Assembly: GCF_000382705.1 (NCBI RefSeq)
Contig: NZ_ARQE01000006.1
Span: 220,840-284,839 of the forward strand
Length of the DNA stretch: 64,000 nucleotides
Source of the DNA: Aureimonas ureilytica DSM 18598 = NBRC 106430
Lineage (GTDB): Bacteria; Pseudomonadota; Alphaproteobacteria; Rhizobiales; Rhizobiaceae
Reading direction: 5' to 3'
This document shows positions 16,535-25,464 of this stretch, one piece after another (the first letter of the stretch is position 1; each line of letters opens with the position of its first letter). Made by a program: the position numbers and the translations under genes. The notes beneath the pieces were generated by a model. That model was not told the DNA's origin, did no database searches, and saw only the letters and a list, made by a program, of their open reading frames with translations.

Positions 16535-17479
16535 TTAGGTCGCGGCGTTGCGCGGGGCGAGCCAAGCGCCGGCATAGGCCGCGCCCGCCAGAACGAGAGC
16601 CGTAATCTGCACCACCGTCTCGGGGTCGCTCGCCACATCAGCAGGGATCCATCCGAACCGGACCATCAGCGCGAGCGCCGGGCTGACGATGAGGACGCCG
16701 AGGCCTGCCCCGTTCGCCTTGGCGCGGGGGCCGCCGGTCGGAGCTCGCGCGGGCGCTGTCGGCAGTGTCGGCTCTATCGGCGGCCCGCCATTGTCGCCGA
16801 TCGTGGCCGGCGTATCATCCGGCCGAGGCGTCGGCACAGGCACCCGAATCACCTCGTCAGCCGGCGACCAGGGCGTGTCCCTGATCTTCGACCAGCGCTT
16901 GAACGCGGCCTCGAGCTTCGTGTGGTAGCCGTTCTTGGCATACTGCGGCCCGTTGTAGCCGCGGGCGAACCCGGCCCAATCGTGGGCGCGCAGCTTGCCG
17001 TCGAGCTTGGCCGACAAGATGAACGCGACCATCATCTCGAGGTGCTTGTCGGCGTCGTCCAGCGAGGCGAGAACCATCTCCTGCACCGTGTCGTAGCCGA
17101 CCATGGCATGGTTCTCGCCGAGGATCTGGCCGAGCCCCCAGGACGCGGACTTGAGCGCCGCCGTCTCATCGATCGCCATGGCTTCGATCAGGCGCGGATA
17201 GCTGTCCTTCGGGTACGGCTGCTCACCCCATGAGGGATAGGCGAGCCCGGCCTTGACCGCGCGGTCGCGCTTGGCGCCGGGGCCAAGGTTGCGCCAAAAC
17301 CTATGAGGTTCGAAGAGGAGCTTTGGCCGCCCCTTCGCGTCCCACGCCCCTCCTGCGGTCTCCACGTCGATCACGGCGTGGATCTCGTCCTCGCCGACGC
17401 CGATGCGATATCCGAGGCGAGGAAGGTCGATGTCATCAAGCGGCTTGGCGGCGCCGCGAAAGCCGTTGAAGTCGGCCAT
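16535..17479 (-). CDS. Endolysin: N-acetylmuramidase with C-terminal membrane segments
   Basis: A 314-residue protein. Residues ~15-190 match the DUF3380 N-acetylmuramidase domain: HAVIDVETAGGAWD holds the likely catalytic Glu40, followed by KLLFEPHRFWR and ASWGLGQILGEN. A proline-rich linker (PVPTPRPDDTP ... PTLPTAPARAPTGGP) leads to two hydrophobic stretches near the C terminus (LGVLIVSPALALMVRFGWI; VVQITALVLAGAAYAGAW). It cuts the glycan strand of peptidoglycan for host lysis. The membrane part suggests a fused holin-like or tethering function. Confidence 0.85.
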   Translation of the reverse strand: MADFNGFRGAAKPLDDIDLPRLGYRIGVGEDEIHAVIDVETAGGAWDAKGRPKLLFEPHRFWRNLGPGAKRDRAVKAGLAYPSWGEQPYPKDSYPRLIEAMAIDETAALKSASWGLGQILGENHAMVGYDTVQEMVLASLDDADKHLEMMVAFILSAKLDGKLRAHDWAGFARGYNGPQYAKNGYHTKLEAAFKRWSKIRDTPWSPADEVIRVPVPTPRPDDTPATIGDNGGPPIEPTLPTAPARAPTGGPRAKANGAGLGVLIVSPALALMVRFGWIPADVASDPETVVQITALVLAGAAYAGAWLAPRNAAT

Positions 17480-17487
17480 GGTGGTCT

Positions 17488-17507
17488 CCGGGCAAAGAAA
17501 AGCCCGG
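17488..17507 (-). terminator. Hairpin between tail collar and endolysin genes
   Basis: CCGGGC at 17488-17493 pairs with GCCCGG at 17502-17507 around the loop AAAGAAAA. On the minus strand this reads as a GC stem with a T-rich loop. No T run follows, so it may be only a weak terminator or an RNA processing site. Confidence 0.35.
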
Positions 17508-17550
17508 CGCGGTGGCCGGGCGAGATGGATGTGGGAGGTTGGCGCTCTGA

Positions 17551-18063
17551 TCAGACGCGCGGCCGACCAGCGAACACGAAGAGATGAGCGACGAAGCCGG
17601 GCGGCTTGATCGGAACGGGCTTGCCACCGCCCGCCTTGGCTGTGGTCTTGGATTGCGCCTTGGCTGTGCTGCCCGTGAGAAGCGGCAGGATGCCACCCAG
17701 GAGCCCGGCTGTGCCCGCCTTCATCTCCACGGTGTCATCGACATAGCCGTGGTCGTGCTCGGGCAGCATGGCGAGGGTGAGCGTCACGCTATCCGACCCG
17801 ATGAGTGAGCCCGCCACCCCGTCGAACCCGCTGGCGACCGTCGCCGTCCCGACGGGCACCTTGACCAGCTTGAAGGTCGAGGCCGTCGAGCCCGCCAGGA
17901 ACCAGCCCATCCCGCTCGCCTTTGCGACGAACTCGGGATAGCTGGCGCGCTGGTATTCGGTCTTGCCGTCGAGCCGGAGCCAGGCCGGACCAAGATCATC
18001 GAACAGGGCATGGCGCAGGAGCCCGATTGGCAAGGTGACGTCGCGAAGGTCTACGCCGGCCAT
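17551..18063 (-). CDS. Tail collar-like tip protein
   Basis: A 170-residue protein. WFLAGSTASTFKLVKVPVG, the MLPEHDHGYVDD segment and a C-terminal VAHLFVFAGRP strand fit the phage tail-collar/receptor-tip family. It overlaps the DUF4376-like gene by 13 bp and ends the tail-fibre module. Probable role is host-surface recognition at the fibre tip. Confidence 0.7.
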   Translation of the reverse strand: MAGVDLRDVTLPIGLLRHALFDDLGPAWLRLDGKTEYQRASYPEFVAKASGMGWFLAGSTASTFKLVKVPVGTATVASGFDGVAGSLIGSDSVTLTLAMLPEHDHGYVDDTVEMKAGTAGLLGGILPLLTGSTAKAQSKTTAKAGGGKPVPIKPPGFVAHLFVFAGRPRV

Positions 18064-18509
18064 AGCTTGTCGTCTCCGATGTTGCTGATGGCCTCCCCGG
18101 CGGCAATGCGCTGCTTGAGGTCGTTGCCGGCGACGATGAGAAGCCCCTCCCGCGCAGCCACGGCATTGCCGAAGGCAACCATGGTCTGGGCGTCCATCGG
18201 CACGCGAACGTCGTCGGCCGCGATCCAGAAGAAGTCCTTGTCGACGCCCGGCCAGCGAAGATCGCCCGGTTGCGCTCCGCCCATGATCGCAGCCATGGCC
18301 GAGATGCGGGAGGTGTTGATGCGAGCGCGGGCTTCGTCGTCGGTCTGGAAGAGGTGGCCGGCGAAGGTGACGCCGAGGTCGAGGCGGCGGTCGCGCTCGG
18401 CGTTGATGTCGGTGTCCGAGGGGATCAGGATGATTCCCCTTTCCTCGATGACGGCGGCCTCCTCATCTTTCGTGAGATTTACAAGAATGCCATCTCTGTA
18501 AGCTTTCAC
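18051..18509 (-). CDS. DUF4376-type tail fibre accessory protein
   Basis: A 152-residue protein. DINAERDRRLDLGVTFAGHLFQTDDEARARI and the following VPMDAQTMVAFGNAVAARE (given here as short pieces of the domain) fit the DUF4376 domain found in tail-fibre assembly and tail-associated proteins. The GTG at 18509 overlaps the fibre stop, so it is translationally coupled to the fibre gene. Confidence 0.72.
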   Translation of the reverse strand: MKAYRDGILVNLTKDEEAAVIEERGIILIPSDTDINAERDRRLDLGVTFAGHLFQTDDEARARINTSRISAMAAIMGGAQPGDLRWPGVDKDFFWIAADDVRVPMDAQTMVAFGNAVAAREGLLIVAGNDLKQRIAAGEAISNIGDDKLWPA

Positions 18510-19720
18510 GCACGCCTCCCCATAGCGATGATTGTACCCTTCGTCGCAGATGTGCTGAAGCTGAATCGAATGCCGGTAATTGGCGAAAGATTTGATTGCT
18601 GCGCCGCAACAGTGCCGCAGACTGCAAGGTTTTTTGTTGTCGTAAATGCGGTGATCCGCCCAGCATCTTCAGATGTTACAGATGGAGATGTCACATTTAT
18701 CGATGAAGTATCGTACAAACTGACGCTGCTATTATTGCTGCTCTGGTTCGCCCCAACGCTGCCTGTCTGATATGCTACAAACATCTGGTTGTAGCCAGAT
18801 GTCTGATAGCTGCCATTTTTCTTGACCCTCAATGTCGGCGTCTGATCAAGGCCATAGAGAGACAACCAGATCTCTGCGATCTCATCATCTCCGGCGAAAC
18901 TCTCCAAATCCACCTGCGCGACGCTAGTCGAGATTGTTGTCCGCGCGATGGGAAAGCTTTTCGCGCGGCCTACAGAGCGGAACGCCGCACCGTCAGACTG
19001 AATGAGAAGGGATTCTCCCGGATATACGCGGATCGTCGTTCTGCCATCGACGGTCTCACCACCATTTGGATCTAGGGTAATGACGCCGCTGCCTGCATTC
19101 CGGACATATACGAACCATCCCGAGCCAAGCACCGACGCCGCTGCGAACGTTTGTGTGAAAGTGCCGGTGAGCTCGATCATCTTCCCCTGATCAGCTTGGA
19201 CCAGCGGCGTGTCGGAGGATCGAGCAGAAGTCACAATGGGCGCAGAGCCGGCAGCAAGGTTTGTCAGCAGCGATCCGTCGAGAGCCGGCAACTTGGCGGC
19301 TTCTGCCAACAGCAAGACGTTCCCAGCACCAGTGCCAGCAGCCTTAGTCGCAGCGCTACCAAGCCCAAGCGCTGCTCGAGCTGCTGCAGCTGATGCGGCA
19401 ATTAAAAGCGCCGTGCCGACCTCCGTGGCGTTGGAGATCTGGTCTGCGGTGTGTGTGTGAACGGCAGGCGCCTTCTGCGCCAACAGATCGTTTGTCGCGC
19501 CTTTGTTGTAGTAGTTGGCTGGATCAACGCCAGGCACGCCAGGGGCGCCCTGCGGAATGCCGAACTCGAGAATCGCATCCGTCAATGTCCCGACATTGTT
19601 CACCGTCGGCTCTGCACCCGGCGGCAACGTCTCTACATCACCGATGGAAACGGTCGCGCCCGCGCCGCGCGGGCCGATCGGTTTCACCTGAACATTCGGG
19701 ACTACGCTGGTGATCGTCAT
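18506..19720 (-). CDS. Tail fibre protein
   Basis: A 404-residue protein. The N terminus has a short collagen-like stretch (GIPQGAPGVPGVDP) followed by an Ala-rich shaft (ALLIAASAAAARAALGLGSAATKAAGTGAG), the common layout of phage fibres. The C-terminal half is Ser/Thr/Asn-rich beta structure (SNNSSVSLYDTSSINVTSP) that probably binds the receptor. Lower GC and a more variable composition in this half suggest exchange between phages. Confidence 0.78.
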   Translation of the reverse strand: MTITSVVPNVQVKPIGPRGAGATVSIGDVETLPPGAEPTVNNVGTLTDAILEFGIPQGAPGVPGVDPANYYNKGATNDLLAQKAPAVHTHTADQISNATEVGTALLIAASAAAARAALGLGSAATKAAGTGAGNVLLLAEAAKLPALDGSLLTNLAAGSAPIVTSARSSDTPLVQADQGKMIELTGTFTQTFAAASVLGSGWFVYVRNAGSGVITLDPNGGETVDGRTTIRVYPGESLLIQSDGAAFRSVGRAKSFPIARTTISTSVAQVDLESFAGDDEIAEIWLSLYGLDQTPTLRVKKNGSYQTSGYNQMFVAYQTGSVGANQSSNNSSVSLYDTSSINVTSPSVTSEDAGRITAFTTTKNLAVCGTVAAQQSNLSPITGIRFSFSTSATKGTIIAMGRRA

Positions 19721-20076
19721 CGCGTTACGCCTCGTTCGATTGTGACTATGCCAGCCGCAAAGCGATCAATGGCATTGCCCTCTCGCGTCCAGACCATGTC
19801 GTAGGGGTAGATCCCCGGCGGAAGCGTGCGCATGATGGATGCAGGTACGTTCCAAGCTAGAAGGCCAGTTGTGCCAGGAGGCACGATTTGCAGGAAACCG
19901 TTCGTGGTACTGGCTTCAAGGAGAACGTGGAGCGCTTCAACGGGTAGGCGCAGCTGCGCGACAAACTCGTCGTCGGTGATGTCCACCGGGTCTTCAGCTT
20001 CACCCTGAACCAGCGCGATCGCGTCCCGCCAATCCTCGTTTGTGCTTACGAGATAATTGACTAGAGTGATGCTCAT
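19717..20076 (-). CDS. Phage tail-associated protein of unknown role
   Basis: A 119-residue beta-rich protein (NEDWRDAIALVQGEAEDPVDI ... LPPGIYPYDMVWTREG). Proteins of this form often stand next to fibre genes as baseplate-upper or fibre-anchoring units. It overlaps both neighbours by a few bases. Confidence 0.6.
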   Translation of the reverse strand: MSITLVNYLVSTNEDWRDAIALVQGEAEDPVDITDDEFVAQLRLPVEALHVLLEASTTNGFLQIVPPGTTGLLAWNVPASIMRTLPPGIYPYDMVWTREGNAIDRFAAGIVTIERGVTR

Positions 20077-20384
20077 TAGATGTCATCCTCCAGAAAGCCA
20101 GTGGCGTAATTTCTTACACCTTGATTTCCATTCGATTTCAGGATGATACCACCAGATAGGACATAGCTCATTTCAACTTCAGTGAGATTGGCTCCAGTGA
20201 ATTCGAACGTGTTTGCTTGGTCAGCAGGCACAAGGGTCGAGCGGGTCTTCAAGATCAGCCGCTTGCCGGCGGGGACGGTGTAAATCGCCGCTCCAGCACC
20301 CCAGTCCGATGAAACGATCGCCCCACCAATTCGGAGCGAACGCTGACCATTGGTGATCGTCGTGAGTGTGACAGACTGAGCCAT
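20076..20384 (-). CDS. Small tail protein of unknown role
   Basis: A 102-residue beta-rich protein starting MAQSVTLTTITNGQRSLR. The ATG at 20384 was chosen because a longer frame runs into the gene upstream. GAAIYTVPAGKRLILKTRS resembles small trimeric tail or fibre-cap proteins. No firm family. Confidence 0.6.
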   Translation of the reverse strand: MAQSVTLTTITNGQRSLRIGGAIVSSDWGAGAAIYTVPAGKRLILKTRSTLVPADQANTFEFTGANLTEVEMSYVLSGGIILKSNGNQGVRNYATGFLEDDI

Positions 20385-20385
20385 T

Positions 20386-21012
20386 TCAATGTCCTGACAT
20401 GAAGAAGGATTGGCCGCTTTGAGAAGCTGATATGGCAGACGCAATTGCTGCGATCGTAGCTTTTCGATGAAGGCCTTCGGAGGCGCTGAACAATGCAAGC
20501 GAGTCGACTGGTGAAGGAGTCGGCTTTGCAATCAGCCCACTGATATTGAGTTTGAGCTCCCGATCCGAGGCCAGCGTGCCGCCCCCCTGGATTCCCTCAG
20601 ATGTGCTGATCGCCCGCAGAGCGCCGAGTGCAGCCATCAGGTTCTCACGACTGATGATCTTTACGTCGCCGAGAGAGACGTCCCAGAAAGTAAATAGGTC
20701 TCCGGCCTCAAGGCTGATGTCCGTGACGGCTCCCAAAACAGCTCGTCGTTGCAGATGCATTGCGATCTGGTTCGGCGTAGCCGCAAACCAGTTGCCTTGC
20801 ACGGCGTCCCATCGCTTCACCTGGCGGACGTCGATGTGCCACCAGAGATCATCCTTGTTGGTCGGTGGCGTATTGCCCGCCATGACGCGGAATAGCCCCA
20901 TGTCGAGGAGCAGACGGGTCAGGACATCTCGGGCGTCCGCCCGTAGATCATCCTTGGGATTTTGCGTTGGAGAGGTGACGAGCTTGTGGGTTGATGGTGA
21001 AAAAGCAGCCAT
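20386..21012 (-). CDS. Tail fibre-like protein with a shared GGGTL motif
   Basis: A 208-residue protein. LRAISTSEGIQGGGTLASDR ... LKLNISG is shared with the next gene upstream in the operon (21024-21587), so the two are paralogous fibre or adhesin segments. A structural tail role is inferred from position. Confidence 0.65.
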   Translation of the reverse strand: MAAFSPSTHKLVTSPTQNPKDDLRADARDVLTRLLLDMGLFRVMAGNTPPTNKDDLWWHIDVRQVKRWDAVQGNWFAATPNQIAMHLQRRAVLGAVTDISLEAGDLFTFWDVSLGDVKIISRENLMAALGALRAISTSEGIQGGGTLASDRELKLNISGLIAKPTPSPVDSLALFSASEGLHRKATIAAIASAISASQSGQSFFMSGH

Positions 21013-21023
21013 GTCGGAATCCC

Positions 21024-21587
21024 TTATGCAAAGGTGAGATCGGCGCCGCGATCTGCGAGAGCGACGTTCACGACATTGCCTGTGGTGGTAATGGCCAGCC
21101 CGCCGCCGTTCTTCAGTGTTCGAAACTGCATGGTGTCGGTGGCCACGGCCGAGAATACCTGCCCGGTGCCGTCGCCGATGTTTGCCCCAGTCGTGATGAG
21201 GCTGCCGCCCGATCCGCCGAGGCCGGCGACGAACTGCGCTCGAGTCTGTCGCCGGTGTGCGTTTGCTACCGGGTCGAAGACCGCGATGACGTCCGCGCCG
21301 GAAGCCGTCTCTTTCGCCTCGAGCCCCAGGAAGTTCAGACGCAGCGTCCGGTCCTCTTCCAGCGTGCCGCCGCCGGAGATGCCCTCAGTTGTCGAGATCC
21401 GGCGAAAGCGGGATGCAACGCCCGAAAGGTCGAGGCCATTGATGGCGGATTGAACCTGCTGGAAGAGCCAGTTAAACAGCCCCGGATCTGCCCGGCCGCA
21501 GCTGAAGCCTTCTCGGACTTGCGCAGCCGTCGGCGTCGTGATGAGAGCGTCATCATCCGACGCCCACACGTTATCGAATGCAGCCAT
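21024..21587 (-). CDS. Tail fibre-like protein, paralogue of the 20386 gene
   Basis: A 187-residue protein from the ATG at 21587 (MAAFDNVWASDDDALITTP). It shares FRRISTTEGISGGGTLEEDR ... LRLNFLG with its downstream neighbour. A longer frame to 21704 exists, but it would overlap the DUF2612 gene by 107 bp and adds a low-complexity N terminus. Confidence 0.65.
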   Translation of the reverse strand: MAAFDNVWASDDDALITTPTAAQVREGFSCGRADPGLFNWLFQQVQSAINGLDLSGVASRFRRISTTEGISGGGTLEEDRTLRLNFLGLEAKETASGADVIAVFDPVANAHRRQTRAQFVAGLGGSGGSLITTGANIGDGTGQVFSAVATDTMQFRTLKNGGGLAITTTGNVVNVALADRGADLTFA

Positions 21588-21597
21588 GATGGCCCTC

Positions 21598-22290
21598 TTA
21601 GTTGATGGTGATTTGGACGGGGAAAGCGCCGTTGCAGAAACCGCCCCAGCCATCGCCGAAGCCGAAGGCGGGGCCGTTCCCATGCCAAATGTCGAGGCGA
21701 ACACCTGGGGCGATTGGCAGGGCTTGGCGGTAGAGGTGAGCGATCGAGATTTCGATGCTCGTCAGAAGCCTTCCAGTGGCCACTGACACGCGGCCTTGGC
21801 CTTCGATGTAGATCACCGCGTCCGGCCCGAAGACCGCCCTGGCAGCCAGCGTGAGGCCGTGGCGGCTATAGTCCCCACGGTTGGCGATCACACGGGCTTT
21901 GAGAAAGCCGCGATAGAGTTCGTCGTCGGTGAAGCAGAACTCCACATACTCAGGGCCGCCGCAGTCCCATTCCGCTTCGCAGAAGCCTGCGACCGGGACC
22001 GTCGGCGGCCCGCATTCGTCGATGCACTCGAACCCGAAGATGGGACGAAGCTGGCCGGCACAGTGACATCGTGGCCAGCCGATGAGGCCGCCTAGGATGG
22101 TGAGCTGGTCCCCCACCGCTTTGTCGAGATCGAAGAACTCGATCATCCGACAGGCCAGGTTTTGCGCCTCGGCCGCTTCCTTCAGATAGGCGCGCATTAC
22201 CCCTTCGAGCCTTGGGCTTTCGCGATACTGCGTCAGACGTCGGTCGATCTTGGACTGGATGAGCGTTTGAGGATCGATGCAGGCCATCAC
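21598..22290 (-). CDS. DUF2612 baseplate protein
   Basis: A 230-residue protein. The N-terminal helices (VMRAYLKEAAEAQNLACRMIEFFDLDKAVGDQLTILGGLIG, quoted by its ends VMRAYLKEA and LTILGGLIGWPR) and the later ELYRGFLKARVIANRGDYS match DUF2612, a family that follows gpJ-like proteins in contractile tails. It probably joins the baseplate wedge to the fibres. A Cys-rich loop (CIDECGPP ... CEAEWDCGGPE) is unusual. Confidence 0.75.
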   Translation of the reverse strand: MMACIDPQTLIQSKIDRRLTQYRESPRLEGVMRAYLKEAAEAQNLACRMIEFFDLDKAVGDQLTILGGLIGWPRCHCAGQLRPIFGFECIDECGPPTVPVAGFCEAEWDCGGPEYVEFCFTDDELYRGFLKARVIANRGDYSRHGLTLAARAVFGPDAVIYIEGQGRVSVATGRLLTSIEISIAHLYRQALPIAPGVRLDIWHGNGPAFGFGDGWGGFCNGAFPVQITIN

Positions 22291-23186
22291 ACGTACCGAA
22301 CCGAGACATAGGGGCTGATGATGACTGGGCGCTCGAACAGGGTCGTTTCAATCTCCTCAGCCACGATGAGATCGGCGTTCCGGGCAATCCGCGTTTCGAC
22401 GATCTCTAGGTTGCCGATCTGTGCCGCCTCGGACGCCACGCGCTTCTCAAGGACCGTGTCGCCGTTGCGGTAGCCGCACTCACCGGCGAAGGCATCGATG
22501 ATGGCTTGCGCGATGACGCCAACCGTCGGCGGCGCGCAGTTGCAGGCGTCGGGGATGTGCCGCACGTCGAGTTCAACACGGATCGGCACTTCGACCGGGC
22601 GGATGAGGTTCACCTGTTGGCAAAAGCCGTCAGCCGTCACGGGAATGGTCACGTTGCCGAAGAGGCCAATGCCACCGACGGAGTTCTGGTAGACTGCGAG
22701 TGCCACATCCTGGTCGTCACCGCCGGTCACGGCATAGGCGACATTGTGCGCTGGAAGGCCGAGCGCGTCGGCCGCCTGCCCGGAATTGACCCGCACCGAC
22801 GCGAAGGTCACGCCCGGCAGATCGCGAAGCCGGTTCAGGTTGGCCGTGTAAGAGATGTCGGCCTGTCCTGCGTTGGTGACCCGGCGCCGAAAGTCGGTGT
22901 CGACCTCGCCGGACGGACGTGCAACGCCCCTCACCTTGCCGAGGATGTCCAGGCGAATGCCATCGGCCTGATCAGGGTCGAACGATGCGTAGACGTCCTC
23001 CGCGGTCTCCCAGAAGTCCACGGCCGCGTCGGTGAACACGCCGTTGATCTGGCCGAGCGGCGAAACCGATGTCTGGATGACGCCGGCGCCGAAAGTCGAC
23101 ACGTTGCGCTGCTCGATCTCGTCTAGAATGGTGGCTTGGCTTTTCCGCACGAAGCCGGACGGCAGGACGCCATAGGTCTCGCTCAT
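22287..23186 (-). CDS. Baseplate J-like protein
   Basis: A 299-residue protein. DPDQADGIRLDILGKVRGVAR, DFRRRVTNAGQADISYT and DVALAVYQNSVGGIGLFGN are hallmarks of the baseplate gpJ family (wedge component of contractile tails). The gene overlaps its neighbours on each side by 4 bp. Confidence 0.86.
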   Translation of the reverse strand: MSETYGVLPSGFVRKSQATILDEIEQRNVSTFGAGVIQTSVSPLGQINGVFTDAAVDFWETAEDVYASFDPDQADGIRLDILGKVRGVARPSGEVDTDFRRRVTNAGQADISYTANLNRLRDLPGVTFASVRVNSGQAADALGLPAHNVAYAVTGGDDQDVALAVYQNSVGGIGLFGNVTIPVTADGFCQQVNLIRPVEVPIRVELDVRHIPDACNCAPPTVGVIAQAIIDAFAGECGYRNGDTVLEKRVASEAAQIGNLEIVETRIARNADLIVAEEIETTLFERPVIISPYVSVRYV

Positions 23187-23560
23187 AGGCTGGCCTCTTG
23201 GTCGTATTCGGTGATGACGGTGGCGGACGAAACCGCGATCGAGCGCGTGTGCGGATCAAAGCGCGCCGATAGCCCGGTGATGCCGGTCACGCCGTCGGTG
23301 TCGAGGATTTCGTTCTTGATGAGGGCTTCGGCGAGCGCCAAGTTCTCGCGGCGCCCGAAGATCGTGTCGAACCATGGCAGACCTGCCGTCGTGTCGAGGA
23401 ACCATTCCCCTTCGAAGGCCATGATCCGTTGTCGGGCGTGCTGGCCGACGGCTTTGGCATCCATGGCCAGAGCGAGGTTGCCGGTCGCATCGAGATAGAG
23501 ATCGTGTGGGGCGTCTCCGTTGGCCGGCGCCAGCGCGAGAGTGACGCGCGCAACGGTCAT
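23183..23560 (-). CDS. gp25/gpW-like baseplate wedge (sheath initiator) protein
   Basis: A 125-residue protein just upstream of gpJ in the operon. The QRIMAFEGEWFLDTTAGLPWFDTIFGRR stretch (quoted by its core EWFLDTTAGLPWF) and the location fit the gp25-type sheath-initiator or GP46-like wedge proteins of myoviruses. Confidence 0.7.
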   Translation of the reverse strand: MTVARVTLALAPANGDAPHDLYLDATGNLALAMDAKAVGQHARQRIMAFEGEWFLDTTAGLPWFDTIFGRRENLALAEALIKNEILDTDGVTGITGLSARFDPHTRSIAVSSATVITEYDQEASL

Positions 23561-24216
23561 AGCGCCATTCCGTCGAGCTTGTCCGCCAGCGCGAGAACGG
23601 CGGCCTTCTGGTCGTGATCGTAGAGACCGGTGCTCGAGCCCTTGCTGACGATCGTCTGGGCGTTGGCGAGATTGCGGAGCGCCGCGGCAACGATCGTGTA
23701 GACGTTCCCCTGCGCGCCTCGCTGCATGAACTTGCCGTCCTCGCTCATCTCCATCGCGAAGCTGCCGTCGGACGAGCGAAGCTCCATGTTCTTGTTGTTA
23801 AAGTTCGGGATGGGATCGCGAAGGCTCTCGCCGCCCACCGGGAACGCTTCCATGTCCGAGAGCGAGAAGGATCGAGTATCCGCCGCATCGAATGCGCCGC
23901 CCTCTCGGTGGTAGTTGTCCATGTTGCCGCTCATCGGCCTCAGGGAGACGAGATCGCCCGTCTTGACCGGCGTCGTCATGATGAAGCCGCCAGCTCGGTG
24001 GAACCGCACTGGCACTTCCTGCAGTTCGGGCAGGTCCGTCGGCACACCGTTGAGGCGCTTGCGCGCGAGCGGCTGGATCGTCGCCATCTGCGTCTTCGGA
24101 TCAAAGGAGACGACGCGCCCCGGCATTTCGCCGAAGATGTCCTCGCGCTCCGACTGCGCCGCTGCCCCCGTGGTGTCCTCGAACCGGTTCGTCGTCTTTC
24201 CGATGTAGCCGGTCAT
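23557..24216 (-). CDS. Gp138-type baseplate spike protein
   Basis: A 219-residue protein. PGRVVSFDPKTQMATIQPLA followed by ELQEVPVRFHRAGGFIMTTPVKTGDLV (only the ends matter here) is the OB-fold start of Gp138/gpV-like puncturing spikes. The C-terminal part has the repetitive beta pattern (NMELRSSDGSFAMEMSEDG) of spike shafts. It punctures the outer membrane at the tail tip. Confidence 0.78.
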   Translation of the reverse strand: MTGYIGKTTNRFEDTTGAAAQSEREDIFGEMPGRVVSFDPKTQMATIQPLARKRLNGVPTDLPELQEVPVRFHRAGGFIMTTPVKTGDLVSLRPMSGNMDNYHREGGAFDAADTRSFSLSDMEAFPVGGESLRDPIPNFNNKNMELRSSDGSFAMEMSEDGKFMQRGAQGNVYTIVAAALRNLANAQTIVSKGSSTGLYDHDQKAAVLALADKLDGMAL

Positions 24217-24222
24217 GGAGCC

Positions 24223-25146
24223 TCACTGTGGTCTGGGTGTCGGGATGGGTATGTTCGTCAGAGCCGGAAGCCCTTGATCGACCTTGCCACCGGTCAGGCT
24301 CTCGCCCGTGGCGCTCACCTTGAAGTCGCCACGAGCGTTGTCGCCGGTGTAGGTGGCCGTGGAGACGCGATAGCTTCCGCCTTCTGCATTCATCTCGAGC
24401 GTCTGGCTTTCGATCGAGACCATGCGGTTTGGCCGGATCTCCGGGTTCAGAAGCGCGTCGAACTTCACGCCGTTGTCGGTGATGGTCGGCGTCCCGATCA
24501 GTCCAGTGGAGGACGAGAGGTGGACGCTGGCCTGGAGCGCGCCGTCGGCAGGGATGATCTCCAAGGCTTCGTTCTGCATCGACCAGTAGAGCCCATGCGA
24601 GCGGCCGATCCGGTCCATCTCCCTTGAACACGAGCCGCACATCGAGACCGGCCGCTGATACGGCGGCAGGCTGTCGACGCCCTTCCACTCGCCTTTGTCG
24701 ATCCCCTCCTTCTCGAATTGCTTATGAAGCTCTTCGAGGACGGTCTGGACGCTGGTGCCTCGTGGGAAGGTCTTCGAGATGACCGCCTTGCGCAGAGCCT
24801 TGTCAGCGTCGCCGCAGGAGATTTCGGTGATGATGTCGGCGCCCTCGCGGTAATGCTGGACGTCCCGCATCTGCCCTTTGAAGATGATCCCGATGTTCGA
24901 GGCACCGGTCGGTGGGATGTACCCTGCCTCCAGCATCACGTTATCGAGCTCCTTGCCGACCGCCGCGCGATGGCCTTCGGACAGGTTGTAGATCTGAATG
25001 CGGGCGGTGTTGGCGTTGCCAGAGATGTCCTTGTCCACCGTGAAGCCGACGAACATCTGCCGATCCGTAGCATCGCCCGGATTGACCACGAGCCCGCCCC
25101 CGCCGCCCGACAGGGTGACGCGAACTTTCCTCAGATATTGCTGCAT
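24223..25146 (-). CDS. Baseplate hub protein
   Basis: A 307-residue protein between the plug and spike genes. FVGFTVDKDISGNANTARI, then VMLEAGY ... IFKGQMRDVQHYREGAD, followed by a later beta domain, fit the hub (gp27/gpD-like) family of Pam3-type and related myophages. It connects tube and spike. Confidence 0.75.
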   Translation of the reverse strand: MQQYLRKVRVTLSGGGGGLVVNPGDATDRQMFVGFTVDKDISGNANTARIQIYNLSEGHRAAVGKELDNVMLEAGYIPPTGASNIGIIFKGQMRDVQHYREGADIITEISCGDADKALRKAVISKTFPRGTSVQTVLEELHKQFEKEGIDKGEWKGVDSLPPYQRPVSMCGSCSREMDRIGRSHGLYWSMQNEALEIIPADGALQASVHLSSSTGLIGTPTITDNGVKFDALLNPEIRPNRMVSIESQTLEMNAEGGSYRVSTATYTGDNARGDFKVSATGESLTGGKVDQGLPALTNIPIPTPRPQ

Positions 25147-25149
25147 GGA

Positions 25150-25464
25150 TCAGGCCGCCGCGATCTCGTCCGGTGTGGCGTGGTAGAGCCTCACGCTCCC
25201 GTCAGGCAGCTCAAACCGGCCGGGTTGCGCACCCTCGACCTCGGCCGCAAGGAACAGGCTCCCGAGGCCAAGGTCGAAGGGTTCGAGCAAGTCGATGTTC
25301 AGCACCATCTTCCGACCGGTGATGATCGGCGCGTCATCGATCGCCAAGTCCAGAAACCAGCGATCGGCGAGGGTGTTGAAGCGCATTCGCAGCGTGCAGC
25401 GCTGGCCGTTCATCACGACCGAAAGGCGCTGATCTGGCGCGTCGGTGATGAGGATCTGCTGCAT
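25150..25464 (-). CDS. Baseplate plug-like protein
   Basis: A 104-residue beta-rich protein (LRMRFNTLADRWFLDLAID; LNIDLLEPFDLGLGSLF). Size, sequence type and position between Dit-like and hub genes fit the phage baseplate plug family known from cyanophage Pam3. Confidence 0.72.
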   Translation of the reverse strand: MQQILITDAPDQRLSVVMNGQRCTLRMRFNTLADRWFLDLAIDDAPIITGRKMVLNIDLLEPFDLGLGSLFLAAEVEGAQPGRFELPDGSVRLYHATPDEIAAA

